Below are positions 16,272-25,109 of a stretch of 33,632 bases of DNA, in pieces. The notes below the pieces were generated by a model that was not told where the DNA came from, searched no databases, and saw only the letters and a list, made by a program, of their open reading frames with translations. Where the stretch lies: positions 16,782 through 50,413 of the forward strand of contig HF992630.1 in NCBI GenBank assembly GCA_000436695.1. The letters are read 5' to 3'. Origin of the DNA: Prevotella sp. CAG:1185. GTDB lineage: Bacteria > Bacteroidota > Bacteroidia > Bacteroidales > Bacteroidaceae. A program made the position numbers and the translations under genes. Every line of letters begins with the position of its first letter. The stretch's first letter is position 1.

Positions 16272-19200
16272 ATGCTGGAAATGCCATTAACAGGACAGAA
16301 TGACGATGATTTCATCTCGCCTAAAATAAGGCTTAAAGGTGGTGTTACGTACAAGATAACGACAAATGTCGCAGTACAGGGCGACCCACGCGGATACGAC
16401 GAAATAACTCTAACGCAAGGTACTGACAAGTCGGCTATGACTCCAATAAAGCAACTGACACTAAATAACAGCGGCGACAATATTGAGATTAACTACTTTA
16501 CACCTGAGACAGACGGAACATACTATTTTTCGTTTCACAACACATCAAGCAGTGGAGGAAATACACTCCAACTTTTCTCATTCGCAATTGAAGAAAATAT
16601 TGGTGAGATACCAACTGAAACAGAAATATACTCTACAGACTTTACCGATGCAGATCCGCTGAACAATTGGACAGTAATAGACGCAAACAATGATGACGTT
16701 AAATGGAAAATTGAAGACGGCTATCAGGGACCAACATATAACGGAAACATGGCAATGGGCAAAGCTGACGACTGGCTTATAACACCTTCTATAAATTTGG
16801 AAGCCGGCTATGACTATCTTATCAGATACACTATATCACAAGCCGGTGCCTTTGACGCTGATGAACTGTCTGTAAAATGGGGAACAACTCCGACAGCAGA
16901 AGGAATGATAAATAATCTGACAACAGAATCAATAAACACGAACAGCGGCTCGATTGACAAAGTAATAAGACTCACCTGCACAGAGACCACAACGGCATAT
17001 ATTGGCTTTAATCTTACAACGCCTACACCTAACGGCATCATATCAATAAACAAAATCTCTGTTACAAAAACTTCAAAGGCACAACCAATGAGCGTTGAAA
17101 ATCTTGAAGTAACTTCTAACTTTAATAAAAAGAGTGTAACACTTAAATGGAAGAATCCTTCATTGGATGTGACTAACGCTCCTATCATTTCTCCGTTGAA
17201 CATTAATATTTATGAAAATGGCGTAAAGGTCGGTTCACTTGAAAATCGTGAACTCGGAAAAGCTGATTCATATACATACAACCCGGAAAGTTTCGGAGGT
17301 ATTGTAAGATATCGCGTTGCTGCTTCTATCAACGGTGTAGAATCACTACCTGTTGAAGAAGAAATAAATCTTGATGATGTTCAGGGAGAAGCTGTAGCTG
17401 TGCGCGAATTCAACACAGTTGCCGACTATAGCGACTGGATTATTGAAAATAAAGACGGAGGCAATACATGGCAGCAGATAACATACGACGACGGAGGCTT
17501 TAGTGTAAACAGAGGGAGTACGGATATACATAACGACTGGGCTATATCTCCGGGCATTACCCTTTCTCCAGATAAAAGATATATTATAAAGTTCAATGTT
17601 TCGTCAAGTACGAATTTTGAAAGCAGTCTGAAAGTATGGATAGGCAACAGTCAGACATCAGACGGCATGACGAGAGAACTTATCTCACTGGAAGACATTC
17701 GCTACAACGGATATGTAAATACCACTATTCCACAATTCAGCGTTGAAACCGAAGGTGTTTATTACATAGGATTCCAAGACTGTAAGACAACCAATAATAT
17801 GAACATTAAAAATATTGGTATCTACTACATTGACGCTGATGATAATGAGGTGCCTGTAATGGAATTGCCTTACTCAGAAAACTTCGATCAAAGCTCTACA
17901 ACACCAGAAGGATGGAAAATTGACCGCAGCAATGAGCAATATGGTTTCTCTGTCGCAAATGTAAAAGAGACATCTTCAATATGGGGAACAAAAGCATATT
18001 CTGGAACAAATGCCCTGTTTGCTGCAGGAGGTGCTCCCGATGCTAGAGAAGAAATTGTTTACACTCCGAAATTCTCTTTACAACCCGGAAAAGTATATAA
18101 CATAAGCTTTATGCTGTATATGCTTCAACAAGGAGCAGTAAACAAGGTGGCACTCTATAAGGCTACAGATCAAAGCAAATCAGCTCTTGCAGATGAACCA
18201 TTGCTCGAAACGGAAGAGAACACAAACTTCAGTTGGGTTAAGAAGAGCATAGAACTGAGTGTTGACGAAGCTGCAGAATATTGCTTTGCAATCAAGGTAA
18301 ATACAGACGAAGCTGACGGTGGAGAGATTATTATAGACGACTTCAGCATTGAAGAATCTGTAGCTATAACACCGGTTAAGCCGGCTGCAATAATTAACGC
18401 ACAAGCTATAGCTGTAAACTCAAGCAAGAGTGTTATATTCGACTGGTATCATCCTCTTGTTGACGCAGACGGAAACACTATACAGAAAGGCTCAGTAATT
18501 AAGACTCAGATATACGACGGCGACGAACTCATTGCCGAACCTACAGTAACAATGCCCGACCCCGCTACACTTGATCCAAACACCGGACTGAAAGTTTCAT
18601 ATACATACAAGTATGAAGATGAAAGCAAGTTTGCCGGACAAAAGATATTCAAACTTATACCAAGCATTGAGACTGAAGTAGGACAAGCAACATCATGCGT
18701 TCTGTCGATAAGCAGTTTCACTGACGGTTATCTGAAAGAACGCACATACGTGGCCGACTTTGCTGAAGGTGATAACGGCTGGAAGTCTATTGATGCCGAT
18801 AAAGACGGCAACACATGGACTAATGACGAATCTGCCATGACAACCAATGGTAAGGATGAATGGCTGATATCACCAGAAATATCACTTGATCCTACGAAGT
18901 CATATTATGTATTATGTGAATTTAAGACCGGTTTTAACCAAAGTGCCAATATAACATTTACACGTGGCAGCGGACAAACTGCTGATGAACAGACCGAAAC
19001 AATAGGCAGTTTCAATGACGTGATTATTAACGACTACAATGTTATGGAAGTCGGCACAACGTTCCAGCCTGAGTCAGAAAATAATTTCTTCGGCATACAC
19101 GTAGAGAGCGCAGACGGTACGGAAGTACAGATAAAGAGTATCAAAGTGATGCGTCTGTTTACATCCGATGAACCAGAGAAACTTCCTTATACAGAAGACT

Positions 19201-19925
19201 TTGAAAACAGAATAGACATCAACGAGACAACTCTCTTCACTAATAAATGGGGTTGCAGAACATCATCATCTGAATTGTTCCGCATCACCACAATGCCTGC
19301 AAATACCATCGCAGCACACTCTGGAGAATATGCAGCAGTGGCTAACGAGTACACTCTTGGAGGAAGAAGCGAACTTCTCTACACACCATACTTCACACTG
19401 AAGCAGAATAAGACATACGAGATTTCATACTATCTCTATATGCCTGGTAACGGAGAAAACAAGACAACAGCAAACTTTGTTCTCGCATATACTCAGGACG
19501 AATCGGGCATTGAGTTACCTGTACTTCAGACAATAACTGATCCTGTAAAAGAATGGACTAAGTTTACGGTGAGATATGTTCCTGATTATGACATGGACTA
19601 TTGTTTCTACTTTGAGTTTAATGCTGATGCAGCAAACTCCGGAATGATAGCTATTGATGACTTCAGTATTAAAGAGATTGAAGGCACAGGAATAGAAGAA
19701 GCAACAGAGAGCAGCAATATGCATTATGTAGCTTCTACATCAACACTGTATCTGCCTGAAGGCATTGAATCGGTATCAGTATTCAACATACAGGGCCAGA
19801 AGGTTCTCAACGCGCAAAGCGTAAACGGAACCGTGTCACTTGGAGGTCTGAATAATGGTATATACATTGTTAAGGCTGTTGACGGAAGCGGAAACGTAAT
19901 CTCAATGAAATTAATGAAGAATTAA
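16272..19925 (+). CDS. C-terminal fragment of the split adhesin
   Basis: An annotation program would probably call this 1,217-residue frame from the ATG at 16272. It has no signal peptide; its first codons are in the middle of domain 2, whose start lies upstream at 16179 directly after the TAG. It keeps the T9SS sorting tail but could not reach that pathway without export. Confidence 0.5.
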   Translation: MLEMPLTGQNDDDFISPKIRLKGGVTYKITTNVAVQGDPRGYDEITLTQGTDKSAMTPIKQLTLNNSGDNIEINYFTPETDGTYYFSFHNTSSSGGNTLQLFSFAIEENIGEIPTETEIYSTDFTDADPLNNWTVIDANNDDVKWKIEDGYQGPTYNGNMAMGKADDWLITPSINLEAGYDYLIRYTISQAGAFDADELSVKWGTTPTAEGMINNLTTESINTNSGSIDKVIRLTCTETTTAYIGFNLTTPTPNGIISINKISVTKTSKAQPMSVENLEVTSNFNKKSVTLKWKNPSLDVTNAPIISPLNINIYENGVKVGSLENRELGKADSYTYNPESFGGIVRYRVAASINGVESLPVEEEINLDDVQGEAVAVREFNTVADYSDWIIENKDGGNTWQQITYDDGGFSVNRGSTDIHNDWAISPGITLSPDKRYIIKFNVSSSTNFESSLKVWIGNSQTSDGMTRELISLEDIRYNGYVNTTIPQFSVETEGVYYIGFQDCKTTNNMNIKNIGIYYIDADDNEVPVMELPYSENFDQSSTTPEGWKIDRSNEQYGFSVANVKETSSIWGTKAYSGTNALFAAGGAPDAREEIVYTPKFSLQPGKVYNISFMLYMLQQGAVNKVALYKATDQSKSALADEPLLETEENTNFSWVKKSIELSVDEAAEYCFAIKVNTDEADGGEIIIDDFSIEESVAITPVKPAAIINAQAIAVNSSKSVIFDWYHPLVDADGNTIQKGSVIKTQIYDGDELIAEPTVTMPDPATLDPNTGLKVSYTYKYEDESKFAGQKIFKLIPSIETEVGQATSCVLSISSFTDGYLKERTYVADFAEGDNGWKSIDADKDGNTWTNDESAMTTNGKDEWLISPEISLDPTKSYYVLCEFKTGFNQSANITFTRGSGQTADEQTETIGSFNDVIINDYNVMEVGTTFQPESENNFFGIHVESADGTEVQIKSIKVMRLFTSDEPEKLPYTEDFENRIDINETTLFTNKWGCRTSSSELFRITTMPANTIAAHSGEYAAVANEYTLGGRSELLYTPYFTLKQNKTYEISYYLYMPGNGENKTTANFVLAYTQDESGIELPVLQTITDPVKEWTKFTVRYVPDYDMDYCFYFEFNADAANSGMIAIDDFSIKEIEGTGIEEATESSNMHYVASTSTLYLPEGIESVSVFNIQGQKVLNAQSVNGTVSLGGLNNGIYIVKAVDGSGNVISMKLMKN

Positions 19926-19940
19926 ATAAAACTTAACAAC

Positions 19941-19970
19941 GGCACTGCCCCCTAACTGGGGGGTAGTGCC
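19941..19970 (+). terminator. Strong GC-rich hairpin between two T9SS cargo genes
   Basis: Twelve-nt arms at 19941-19952 and 19959-19970 pair with one G-T wobble around a 6-nt loop. It is the most GC-rich hairpin in the window. No proper T-run follows (TAATTTAT). It ends only 19 nt before the next ATG, so it could be a terminator, an mRNA-processing hairpin or a control element in the next gene's leader. Confidence 0.55.
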
Positions 19971-19989
19971 TAATTTATATAAAAATATT

Positions 19990-22173
19990 ATGAAGAAAAA
20001 CATACTAAAAGGCATAGTCCTGCTGACAGCTCTGTTCTTCGGCAATATAAACAGCACTAACGCACAAGAGTATAACCAGCCTATTGCTATGGAAGGCGTT
20101 GACATGTATGGCCTGATAACGTTTTCTCCAATAAACGAGCTTGACGACATGACTCCCGGTCTATATAAGTTCGGATATGAAAACAACTATAAGCCAGACG
20201 ACAATGCTGTGCTGTTTAACCGTTACATATCTGGAGGAGGTGTATATCACAACGGCAAGATCTACTGCAATATATACAGCGGTGAAGCTAACCTTCCTGC
20301 TCAGAAACCTGTTTGGACAATTCTTGACGGAGATACTTATGAAGTGCTTTATCAGAAAGAACTTGAAGACAACTGCCAATGTACGACAACATCGTTAGCC
20401 TATGACGTAACCAATGACAAAATATACGGCATAGTAGTTGATTTCACAAACTCACACTTAGTAGAAATTGATCCGGAAACAGGTGACATGCAAAGAGTAG
20501 GCAATGATTTTGACAGCAAGTTGAGATTCAAGACATTGGTGTCTGCGACAAAAGACATTCTATATAGTGTTGTCATTGACACAGAAGATTACGGACAATA
20601 TCTGTATAAAATAAGAAAATCTGACGGAAAGGCAGTAAGGGTTAAGGCTATAACCGGCACAAATCTTATAGGTCCGGATGATTATCTGGCAAACAACGGC
20701 ACTGAACAGGCAATGTTCATGAACAGGGCAACAGGAAAAGTTTACTGGATTTTTGAAAGCACCAGTATTACTTTAGACAGTGAATACACACCTATAGTTG
20801 AACTTAACCTGACAAATGCTGAGGCAAAAATTGTTGCATATCTCACAAGAACATACCAGGTAAGCGGAGCTTGGCTGAAAGAACCTAACGACGGAGCGCC
20901 CGGAATAGTTTCCGACTTTCAATTTGTCACCCCAGAAGACAGTTCTGTAAAAGGCTATATGCAATTCCAGATACCATCAGAAAGCTATCTCGGTACACCG
21001 CTGACAGACGAGAAACTGAGAGTAAAAGTTGTTGAAGGCAATAATGTGCTGATTGACAGCACTGCTGCTCCAGGTACTCTGTTCAAGAGCAATGACATAT
21101 CATTTGTCAACGACAACCACACGGTATCGATAACAGTATCTAACGAATATGGCGACGGACCGACGATAAAACGTACTTTCTTTGCCGGATATGACCTTCC
21201 GAAAGCACCTTCAAACATAAAACTTACATACGAAGGCCTGACAACTACTCTGACATGGGACGCTCCGACAGAAGGCATTAACGGCAATCCTATTGACAAG
21301 GACAACATAACCTACAAGGTTGTAAGATATCCTAACGAGATAACAGTAGCTGAAAATCTGAAGGAATGTAAGTTTACAGAGACTCATCCCGAAGACATGA
21401 CACGATACGTCTATACCGTCACATCAATGTATAACGGCAAAGAAGGCGGATGGGGCTATTCAAACAATCTGATTATCGGCACGCCGCTGAATCCACCTTA
21501 TGACGGTACGTTTAATGGTCCTGCAGACATGCTTAACTATTATACACTCATTGATGCCAACAATGACGGATATTGCTGGGGATACGATTCTGGCACAAAC
21601 AGTGCAGTATATATTTATAATCAGTTCAGCGATGCTGACGACTGGATGATAGCTCCACCTATAAACTATAAGAAAGGCGTTAACTACACCTTGAAGTTTA
21701 AGGCTTATTCATCATACCCAGAATATCCTGAATCTATGGAGGTTACTTTCGGTAAAGGACGCACACCAGAAGAGCAGACAACACAACTAATAAATATCCC
21801 GGAAGTACCAAGCAAGAGTGATGACAACACCGTAACAGAATATGCATTGCCCATAACTGTAGACGAAGACGGCATATACTATTATGGATTTCACGTAACT
21901 TCACCTAAATTCCATGAGATTCTCTACCTGTACGACATACAACTTGACATGACCACAGGAATAGAAACAATCAGGAATAATAGTGATATTGACATTACTG
22001 TAGGAAAAAACAGTATAAGCATTAATAATCCAAACCGCACAAATATCATTATATATAGCAGCAATGGTATGCTGATTGACTCATCTAAAAATGCTTCTTA
22101 CAAACGCGACCTGCCTTCAGGAATATATATTGTCAAGTCAGGAAGCTCTACTCATAAAGTAATTGTTAAATAA
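19990..22173 (+). CDS. Secreted T9SS cargo protein with propeller-like N-part, fibronectin III and cleaved-adhesin domains
   Basis: The 727-residue protein starts with a signal peptide (MKKNILKGIVLLTALFFG, cleavage near NAQE at 24-27). I chose the ATG at 19990; an in-frame upstream ATG at 19966 lies within the hairpin and before the signal. Residues about 30-300 contain repeated short strand blocks such as KIYGIVVDFTNSHLVEIDPETG and LYSVVIDTEDYGQYLYKI, as in beta-propellers. A fibronectin III-like domain covers about 405-495. A cleaved-adhesin/choice-of-anchor domain covers about 505-650 (YYTLIDANNDGYCW, DADDWMIAPPI). A T9SS sorting tail ends the protein (IIIYSSNGMLIDSS ... PSGIYIVKSG). The role is probably surface adhesion or glycan/protein binding; no protease motif is seen. 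It shares domain types with the preceding adhesin gene. Confidence 0.85.
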   Translation: MKKNILKGIVLLTALFFGNINSTNAQEYNQPIAMEGVDMYGLITFSPINELDDMTPGLYKFGYENNYKPDDNAVLFNRYISGGGVYHNGKIYCNIYSGEANLPAQKPVWTILDGDTYEVLYQKELEDNCQCTTTSLAYDVTNDKIYGIVVDFTNSHLVEIDPETGDMQRVGNDFDSKLRFKTLVSATKDILYSVVIDTEDYGQYLYKIRKSDGKAVRVKAITGTNLIGPDDYLANNGTEQAMFMNRATGKVYWIFESTSITLDSEYTPIVELNLTNAEAKIVAYLTRTYQVSGAWLKEPNDGAPGIVSDFQFVTPEDSSVKGYMQFQIPSESYLGTPLTDEKLRVKVVEGNNVLIDSTAAPGTLFKSNDISFVNDNHTVSITVSNEYGDGPTIKRTFFAGYDLPKAPSNIKLTYEGLTTTLTWDAPTEGINGNPIDKDNITYKVVRYPNEITVAENLKECKFTETHPEDMTRYVYTVTSMYNGKEGGWGYSNNLIIGTPLNPPYDGTFNGPADMLNYYTLIDANNDGYCWGYDSGTNSAVYIYNQFSDADDWMIAPPINYKKGVNYTLKFKAYSSYPEYPESMEVTFGKGRTPEEQTTQLINIPEVPSKSDDNTVTEYALPITVDEDGIYYYGFHVTSPKFHEILYLYDIQLDMTTGIETIRNNSDIDITVGKNSISINNPNRTNIIIYSSNGMLIDSSKNASYKRDLPSGIYIVKSGSSTHKVIVK

Positions 22174-22229
22174 AATAAAGAAGACATATTAGTATGATTC
22201 AAACAAGATTCCTTAACTGCAGATATCAA

Positions 22230-22260
22230 TATATGGGGGCAATATGTTTGTCCCCATATA
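22230..22260 (+). terminator. Hairpin after the T9SS cargo gene
   Basis: Perfect 9-nt arms at 22230-22238 and 22252-22260 with a 13-nt loop. It lies 56 nt after the stop. No clear T-run follows, so termination is plausible but not certain. Confidence 0.45.
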
Positions 22261-22336
22261 CGATAAAATTTGTATTATAGAGGAAAAATATAAAACTTCT
22301 AAAAGAAAGATTTAATCATCAAATAAACATATTAAA

Positions 22337-23476
22337 ATGATAAAGCAATTACTACTGGCCACAACAGTGGCAATAGCAACATCGGTTTGCGCACAAAGCA
22401 CATCAGACATCCCCACATTAAATGAAATGAAGGGAGATTTTCTCGTTCTTAATTCGCAAGAATATGATGGTGTAACAAGCCTTGCATCAATGAAGCCATT
22501 CACCATGTCGCCTAACAATGACAACACTATATCAATAGACGGATTTTACATGAACGGATGCCTTGCATTTAATGCCGAGTATAATGAAAAGACTGGCTCA
22601 ATAAGCATACCTTCAGGCACTCCAATATTCGATATGGACACGTATATGGTTTATCTTTATCCATGGAACTCTGAAACTGAAGAAGAAATTCTTCGACCAA
22701 TAGAATATAAATATATTGGCAATGACACATGGGAATGCAATACTGACCTTATGCTTGTTGCCACTCAGGGTGACGAAAAACAGACTGTTACATTCTCTAA
22801 TGGTTCACGCCTGGTACGCTGCAACGGAAAATCAGACAATATTTCATACGTTGGTGCGGCAGGAAGCCAAGATGAATATATTGAGTCCAGACCGTCATAC
22901 ATAACAATAAACGGCAATAGCATTGACGTTTATAATATATTGACTGCCGACCAATACGGATATGGCGTACATCTAAGCGGAACATTAGACCGAGAAAATG
23001 GTGAAGTTATGTTCAATTATACACTGACGGGGCATGCCAACGACGGCACATACCGCATATTAACAGGATGCGAGTACGACAGCGAAACAAATATGCCAAC
23101 AGGAATGTCGTTCGCAGACACAGAAAATGTTGGAAAGATATATGCTACCATTAACCTGGAGAAGGGTGAAATAGCACTGAATCCTATGGCAATATGGCCT
23201 GCTGAATACGACGCAACGACCGGCAGTTTGTCTGTAGATGACACTCAACTTTATGAATTTGTAAAATCTGTAAACGTCAGCTATGATGTAAACAGCTCTG
23301 AAACAACAGCCATAGATAAACCGGCCGTAAATGATGCAGGAAAGGAAGTTGCCAAAATCGAATATTATGCTGTAGACGGAAGTAAACTTTCTTCGCCTAA
23401 AGACGGAACTTTAGTTATTAAAGTTACAACATATAAAGATAAAGCGACAAAATCTGAAAAGATTATTTTCAATTGA
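22337..23476 (+). CDS. Secreted protein with T9SS-type C-terminal sorting domain, unknown function
   Basis: The 379-residue product has a signal peptide (MIKQLLLATTVAIATSVCAQ, cleavage after CAQ or near it) and ends with a compact T9SS type A-like tail: IEYYAVDGSKLSSPKDG, then LVIKVTTYKDKATKSEKIIF. The middle part is strand-rich with several aromatic-aspartate repeats (YMVYLYPWNSE, YLYP, YGYGVHLSGTLD) and is not a family I recognise. Unlike the two cargo genes before it, it has no visible cleaved-adhesin or fibronectin III domain. It has its own leader and is followed by a textbook terminator, so it is probably a separate transcription unit. Confidence 0.82.
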   Translation: MIKQLLLATTVAIATSVCAQSTSDIPTLNEMKGDFLVLNSQEYDGVTSLASMKPFTMSPNNDNTISIDGFYMNGCLAFNAEYNEKTGSISIPSGTPIFDMDTYMVYLYPWNSETEEEILRPIEYKYIGNDTWECNTDLMLVATQGDEKQTVTFSNGSRLVRCNGKSDNISYVGAAGSQDEYIESRPSYITINGNSIDVYNILTADQYGYGVHLSGTLDRENGEVMFNYTLTGHANDGTYRILTGCEYDSETNMPTGMSFADTENVGKIYATINLEKGEIALNPMAIWPAEYDATTGSLSVDDTQLYEFVKSVNVSYDVNSSETTAIDKPAVNDAGKEVAKIEYYAVDGSKLSSPKDGTLVIKVTTYKDKATKSEKIIFN

Positions 23477-23617
23477 ATAAGATAACATTTGGCATTATAT
23501 TTATTATGCCTTGAAAAATCGTAATTATTTTCAAGCAACAAGTTACATTCTATTGCAATAAGGTAAGAATTAGCAATATTTATTAATGTAACGGCACTTG
23601 TTTTGTTACCAATTATT

Positions 23618-23655
23618 AGTGGCCGAGTTATGAGTCGTAACTCGGCCACTTTTTC
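23618..23655 (+). terminator. Intrinsic terminator
   Basis: Perfect 13-nt arms at 23618-23630 and 23638-23650 with a 7-nt loop, directly followed by TTTTTC. It lies 142 nt after the stop of the secreted-protein gene. Confidence 0.88.
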
Positions 23656-23947
23656 ATTAAAAGTAACCGACTTTTGTGTCAGAAACAATAGAGTTTTTTA
23701 TATAAAATAATAAGCTTATTAAAGCAGAATCGGTACAAATGGATTTCTACCAAATAGTCGTTTGTTTTTTTCAGCATAGCGGATTATACAAAATAAGCAG
23801 ACAGCAATACAACAACAATTTGACTGGAATCGTCAATCATCCTGCAAGATTAAATCATGTTAGCCTAACACGATTTGGAAAGAAATGGACCTAATTGTCC
23901 ACTCTTTTTAAAGACATGTCAGCTTTACTAAACACCAATGAAAATAT
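23656..23947. other. Intergenic stretch between convergent genes
   Basis: I see no gene here. A short imperfect hairpin (10-nt arms around 23853-23875) may help end the - strand transcript from the dehydrogenase gene. Confidence 0.35.
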
Positions 23948-24724
23948 CTATTCCAATTTCCATCCATAATCATCATGGTAAATCATAAGCCGACTCATAC
24001 CACCATCTACTGTAATATTCTCACCATTGATAAATGAGTTGCGTTCATCACAAAGGAAATCAACAACTCTGGCAATGTCAGCAGGCTCTCCCACCCTGCA
24101 TGAAGGATGCTGCTTAATGTCTCCGGCACTATAAGACGGAACATAATTCTCACCGCCATGATGATAAGCCCCTGTGTCTATCCATCCCGGAGCTATAGAA
24201 TTGACCCTTGCCACACCTGCAAGACTGACTGCCAAGGCGTGTGTCAGTGATGTTATGCCGCCTTTTGCAGCAGAATAACTCTCTGTATCAGCCTGTGATT
24301 GGAATGCACGTGTTGAGGATAGATTTAAAATAGAGCCCAATCCGCAAAAATGATCTTTAAAAAGCAACGACAGCATATAGGGAGCAACCACACCGACACG
24401 CATGACATACAGAAAATCGTCATAGCTGCAACCGCTTAAAGCACCTTTTTTCGTTATGCATGCATTATTGATAAGACAATGTATGCCTTCAGGATGACGA
24501 CTGATTACAAATGCGGCAAAGTCTCTAAGAGTCTGCTCTGAGGCAATATCACCTAAGAAACCCGTAACATTCAGTCTGTTTGCCGACATACGTGAAACCA
24601 TCTCGTTTAATTCTTCTCCATTATTATCAATAAAATAAACAACGTCACCTTTAACGGCAAAATGCTCAACGATGCAACGGCCAATACCGCCTGCTCCACC
24701 CGTAACGACTACAACTCGATTCAT
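23948..24724 (-). CDS. Short-chain dehydrogenase/reductase (SDR)
   Basis: An NAD(P)-dependent oxidoreductase of the classical SDR type, 258 residues, normal length. The cofactor motif TGGAGGIG is at 8-15. D33 (FIDNN), after the second strand, suggests a preference for NAD over NADP. The structural motif reads NNAC at 86-89 rather than the usual NNAG. The catalytic set is S136 or S137 in LNLSS, Y150 and K154 (YSAAK). PGWIDTGAYH and the DVDGG-like end (ITVDGGM) match the family. The substrate cannot be told. It is divergent from the glycine-cleavage block and separated from it by about 385 nt. Confidence 0.92.
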   Translation of the reverse strand: MNRVVVVTGGAGGIGRCIVEHFAVKGDVVYFIDNNGEELNEMVSRMSANRLNVTGFLGDIASEQTLRDFAAFVISRHPEGIHCLINNACITKKGALSGCSYDDFLYVMRVGVVAPYMLSLLFKDHFCGLGSILNLSSTRAFQSQADTESYSAAKGGITSLTHALAVSLAGVARVNSIAPGWIDTGAYHHGGENYVPSYSAGDIKQHPSCRVGEPADIARVVDFLCDERNSFINGENITVDGGMSRLMIYHDDYGWKLE

Positions 24725-24965
24725 AAAAAATATTTTTTGTTATTGTTAATCAGAACGACAATTTTAAAACGACACTTTACATTTTGACACATATCAAGCA
24801 CCATTCGATGTCACAAATATCAAGTATCATAAAACAGATGTCAAGTTTTCAGACATAAATGACAAATTGTGTCAAAATATAAGTTTCGCAAAGATACAAA
24901 AAATTGTTGTCGCAAAAAATGTTTTACTACAAAAGTTTAATTTTCTGTTATTTTTTCTTCACAAG
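24725..24965. other. Divergent regulatory region with repeated TGTCA/TGACA words
   Basis: This region lies between the SDR gene (-) and the promoter of the lipoate-ligase gene (+). TGACA or TGTCA occurs at 24785, 24809, 24839, 24860 and 24870. The last two form the inverted pair TGACA-N5-TGTCA at 24860-24874. ATATCAAG occurs twice, 26 nt apart. An operator cluster is possible. No gene is supported. Confidence 0.4.
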
Positions 24966-24997
24966 CTTGTTGATAAACAATTAATTACTTATCTTTG
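24966..24997 (+). promoter_or_regulatory. Bacteroidota-type promoter of the lipoate-ligase/glycine-cleavage block
   Basis: CTTG at 24966-24969, a 20-nt spacer, and an exact TAnnTTTG (TATCTTTG) at 24990-24997. Box sequence and spacing fit the primary sigma factor consensus of this phylum. Transcription would start near 25004. Confidence 0.65.
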
Positions 24998-25004
24998 TAT
25001 AAGA

Positions 25005-25109
25005 TTTAGAAGTATCTTTTACGAGATAAAACACATTAATTCTGTTGGCGGCAATGGTGACTGACGCCATAAAACCGGCGGAAGCAACTAAGAAAAACAA
25101 TAAAAAATT
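25005..25109 (+). promoter_or_regulatory. Leader of the lipoate-ligase/glycine-cleavage block, with competing hairpins
   Basis: CGCC at 25065-25068 can pair with GGCG at 25047-25050 (extending to 5 bp) or with GGCG at 25077-25080. The two hairpins exclude each other. A 29-codon upstream frame starts at the ATG at 25054 and ends at 25143, overlapping the ligase start out of frame. No known riboswitch class is recognised; the glycine riboswitch core is not seen. Confidence 0.35.

Larger units (their letters stand above)
15585..19925 (+). pseudogene. Large multi-domain cleaved-adhesin T9SS cargo gene split by an in-frame TAG
   Basis: The frame spans 1,447 codons from the ATG at 15585, with one interior stop, TAG at 16176-16178 (codon 198), between domains 1 and 2. 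A signal peptide opens it (MRKLVSLMFTFVLFLG, cleavage near KAQT). Then come about seven repeats of the cleaved-adhesin/choice-of-anchor type, each with a W-(T/K)-x-(I/V)-D start, a W in a TW or KW step, and a D-W-(L/A)-I-(T/S)-P segment. Two fibronectin III-like domains sit between them (after QPMSVENLEV and PVKPAAIINAQ). A T9SS sorting domain closes the protein (VSVFNIQGQKVL ... NGIYIVKAV). Such proteins are exported through the outer membrane and displayed or released. Past the stop, the frame immediately reads NVDLTKDYADWTAVD, the start of domain 2. CAG to TAG is the simplest cause. Readthrough or a sequencing error are the alternatives. Confidence 0.75.

Noticed and set aside
25047..25084. 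Resemblance of the lplA leader to a fluoride riboswitch start (GGCG...CGCCATAAA)
   Set aside because: The second stem and the 3' pseudoknot segment of that class are not present, and the downstream genes are not fluoride-related.
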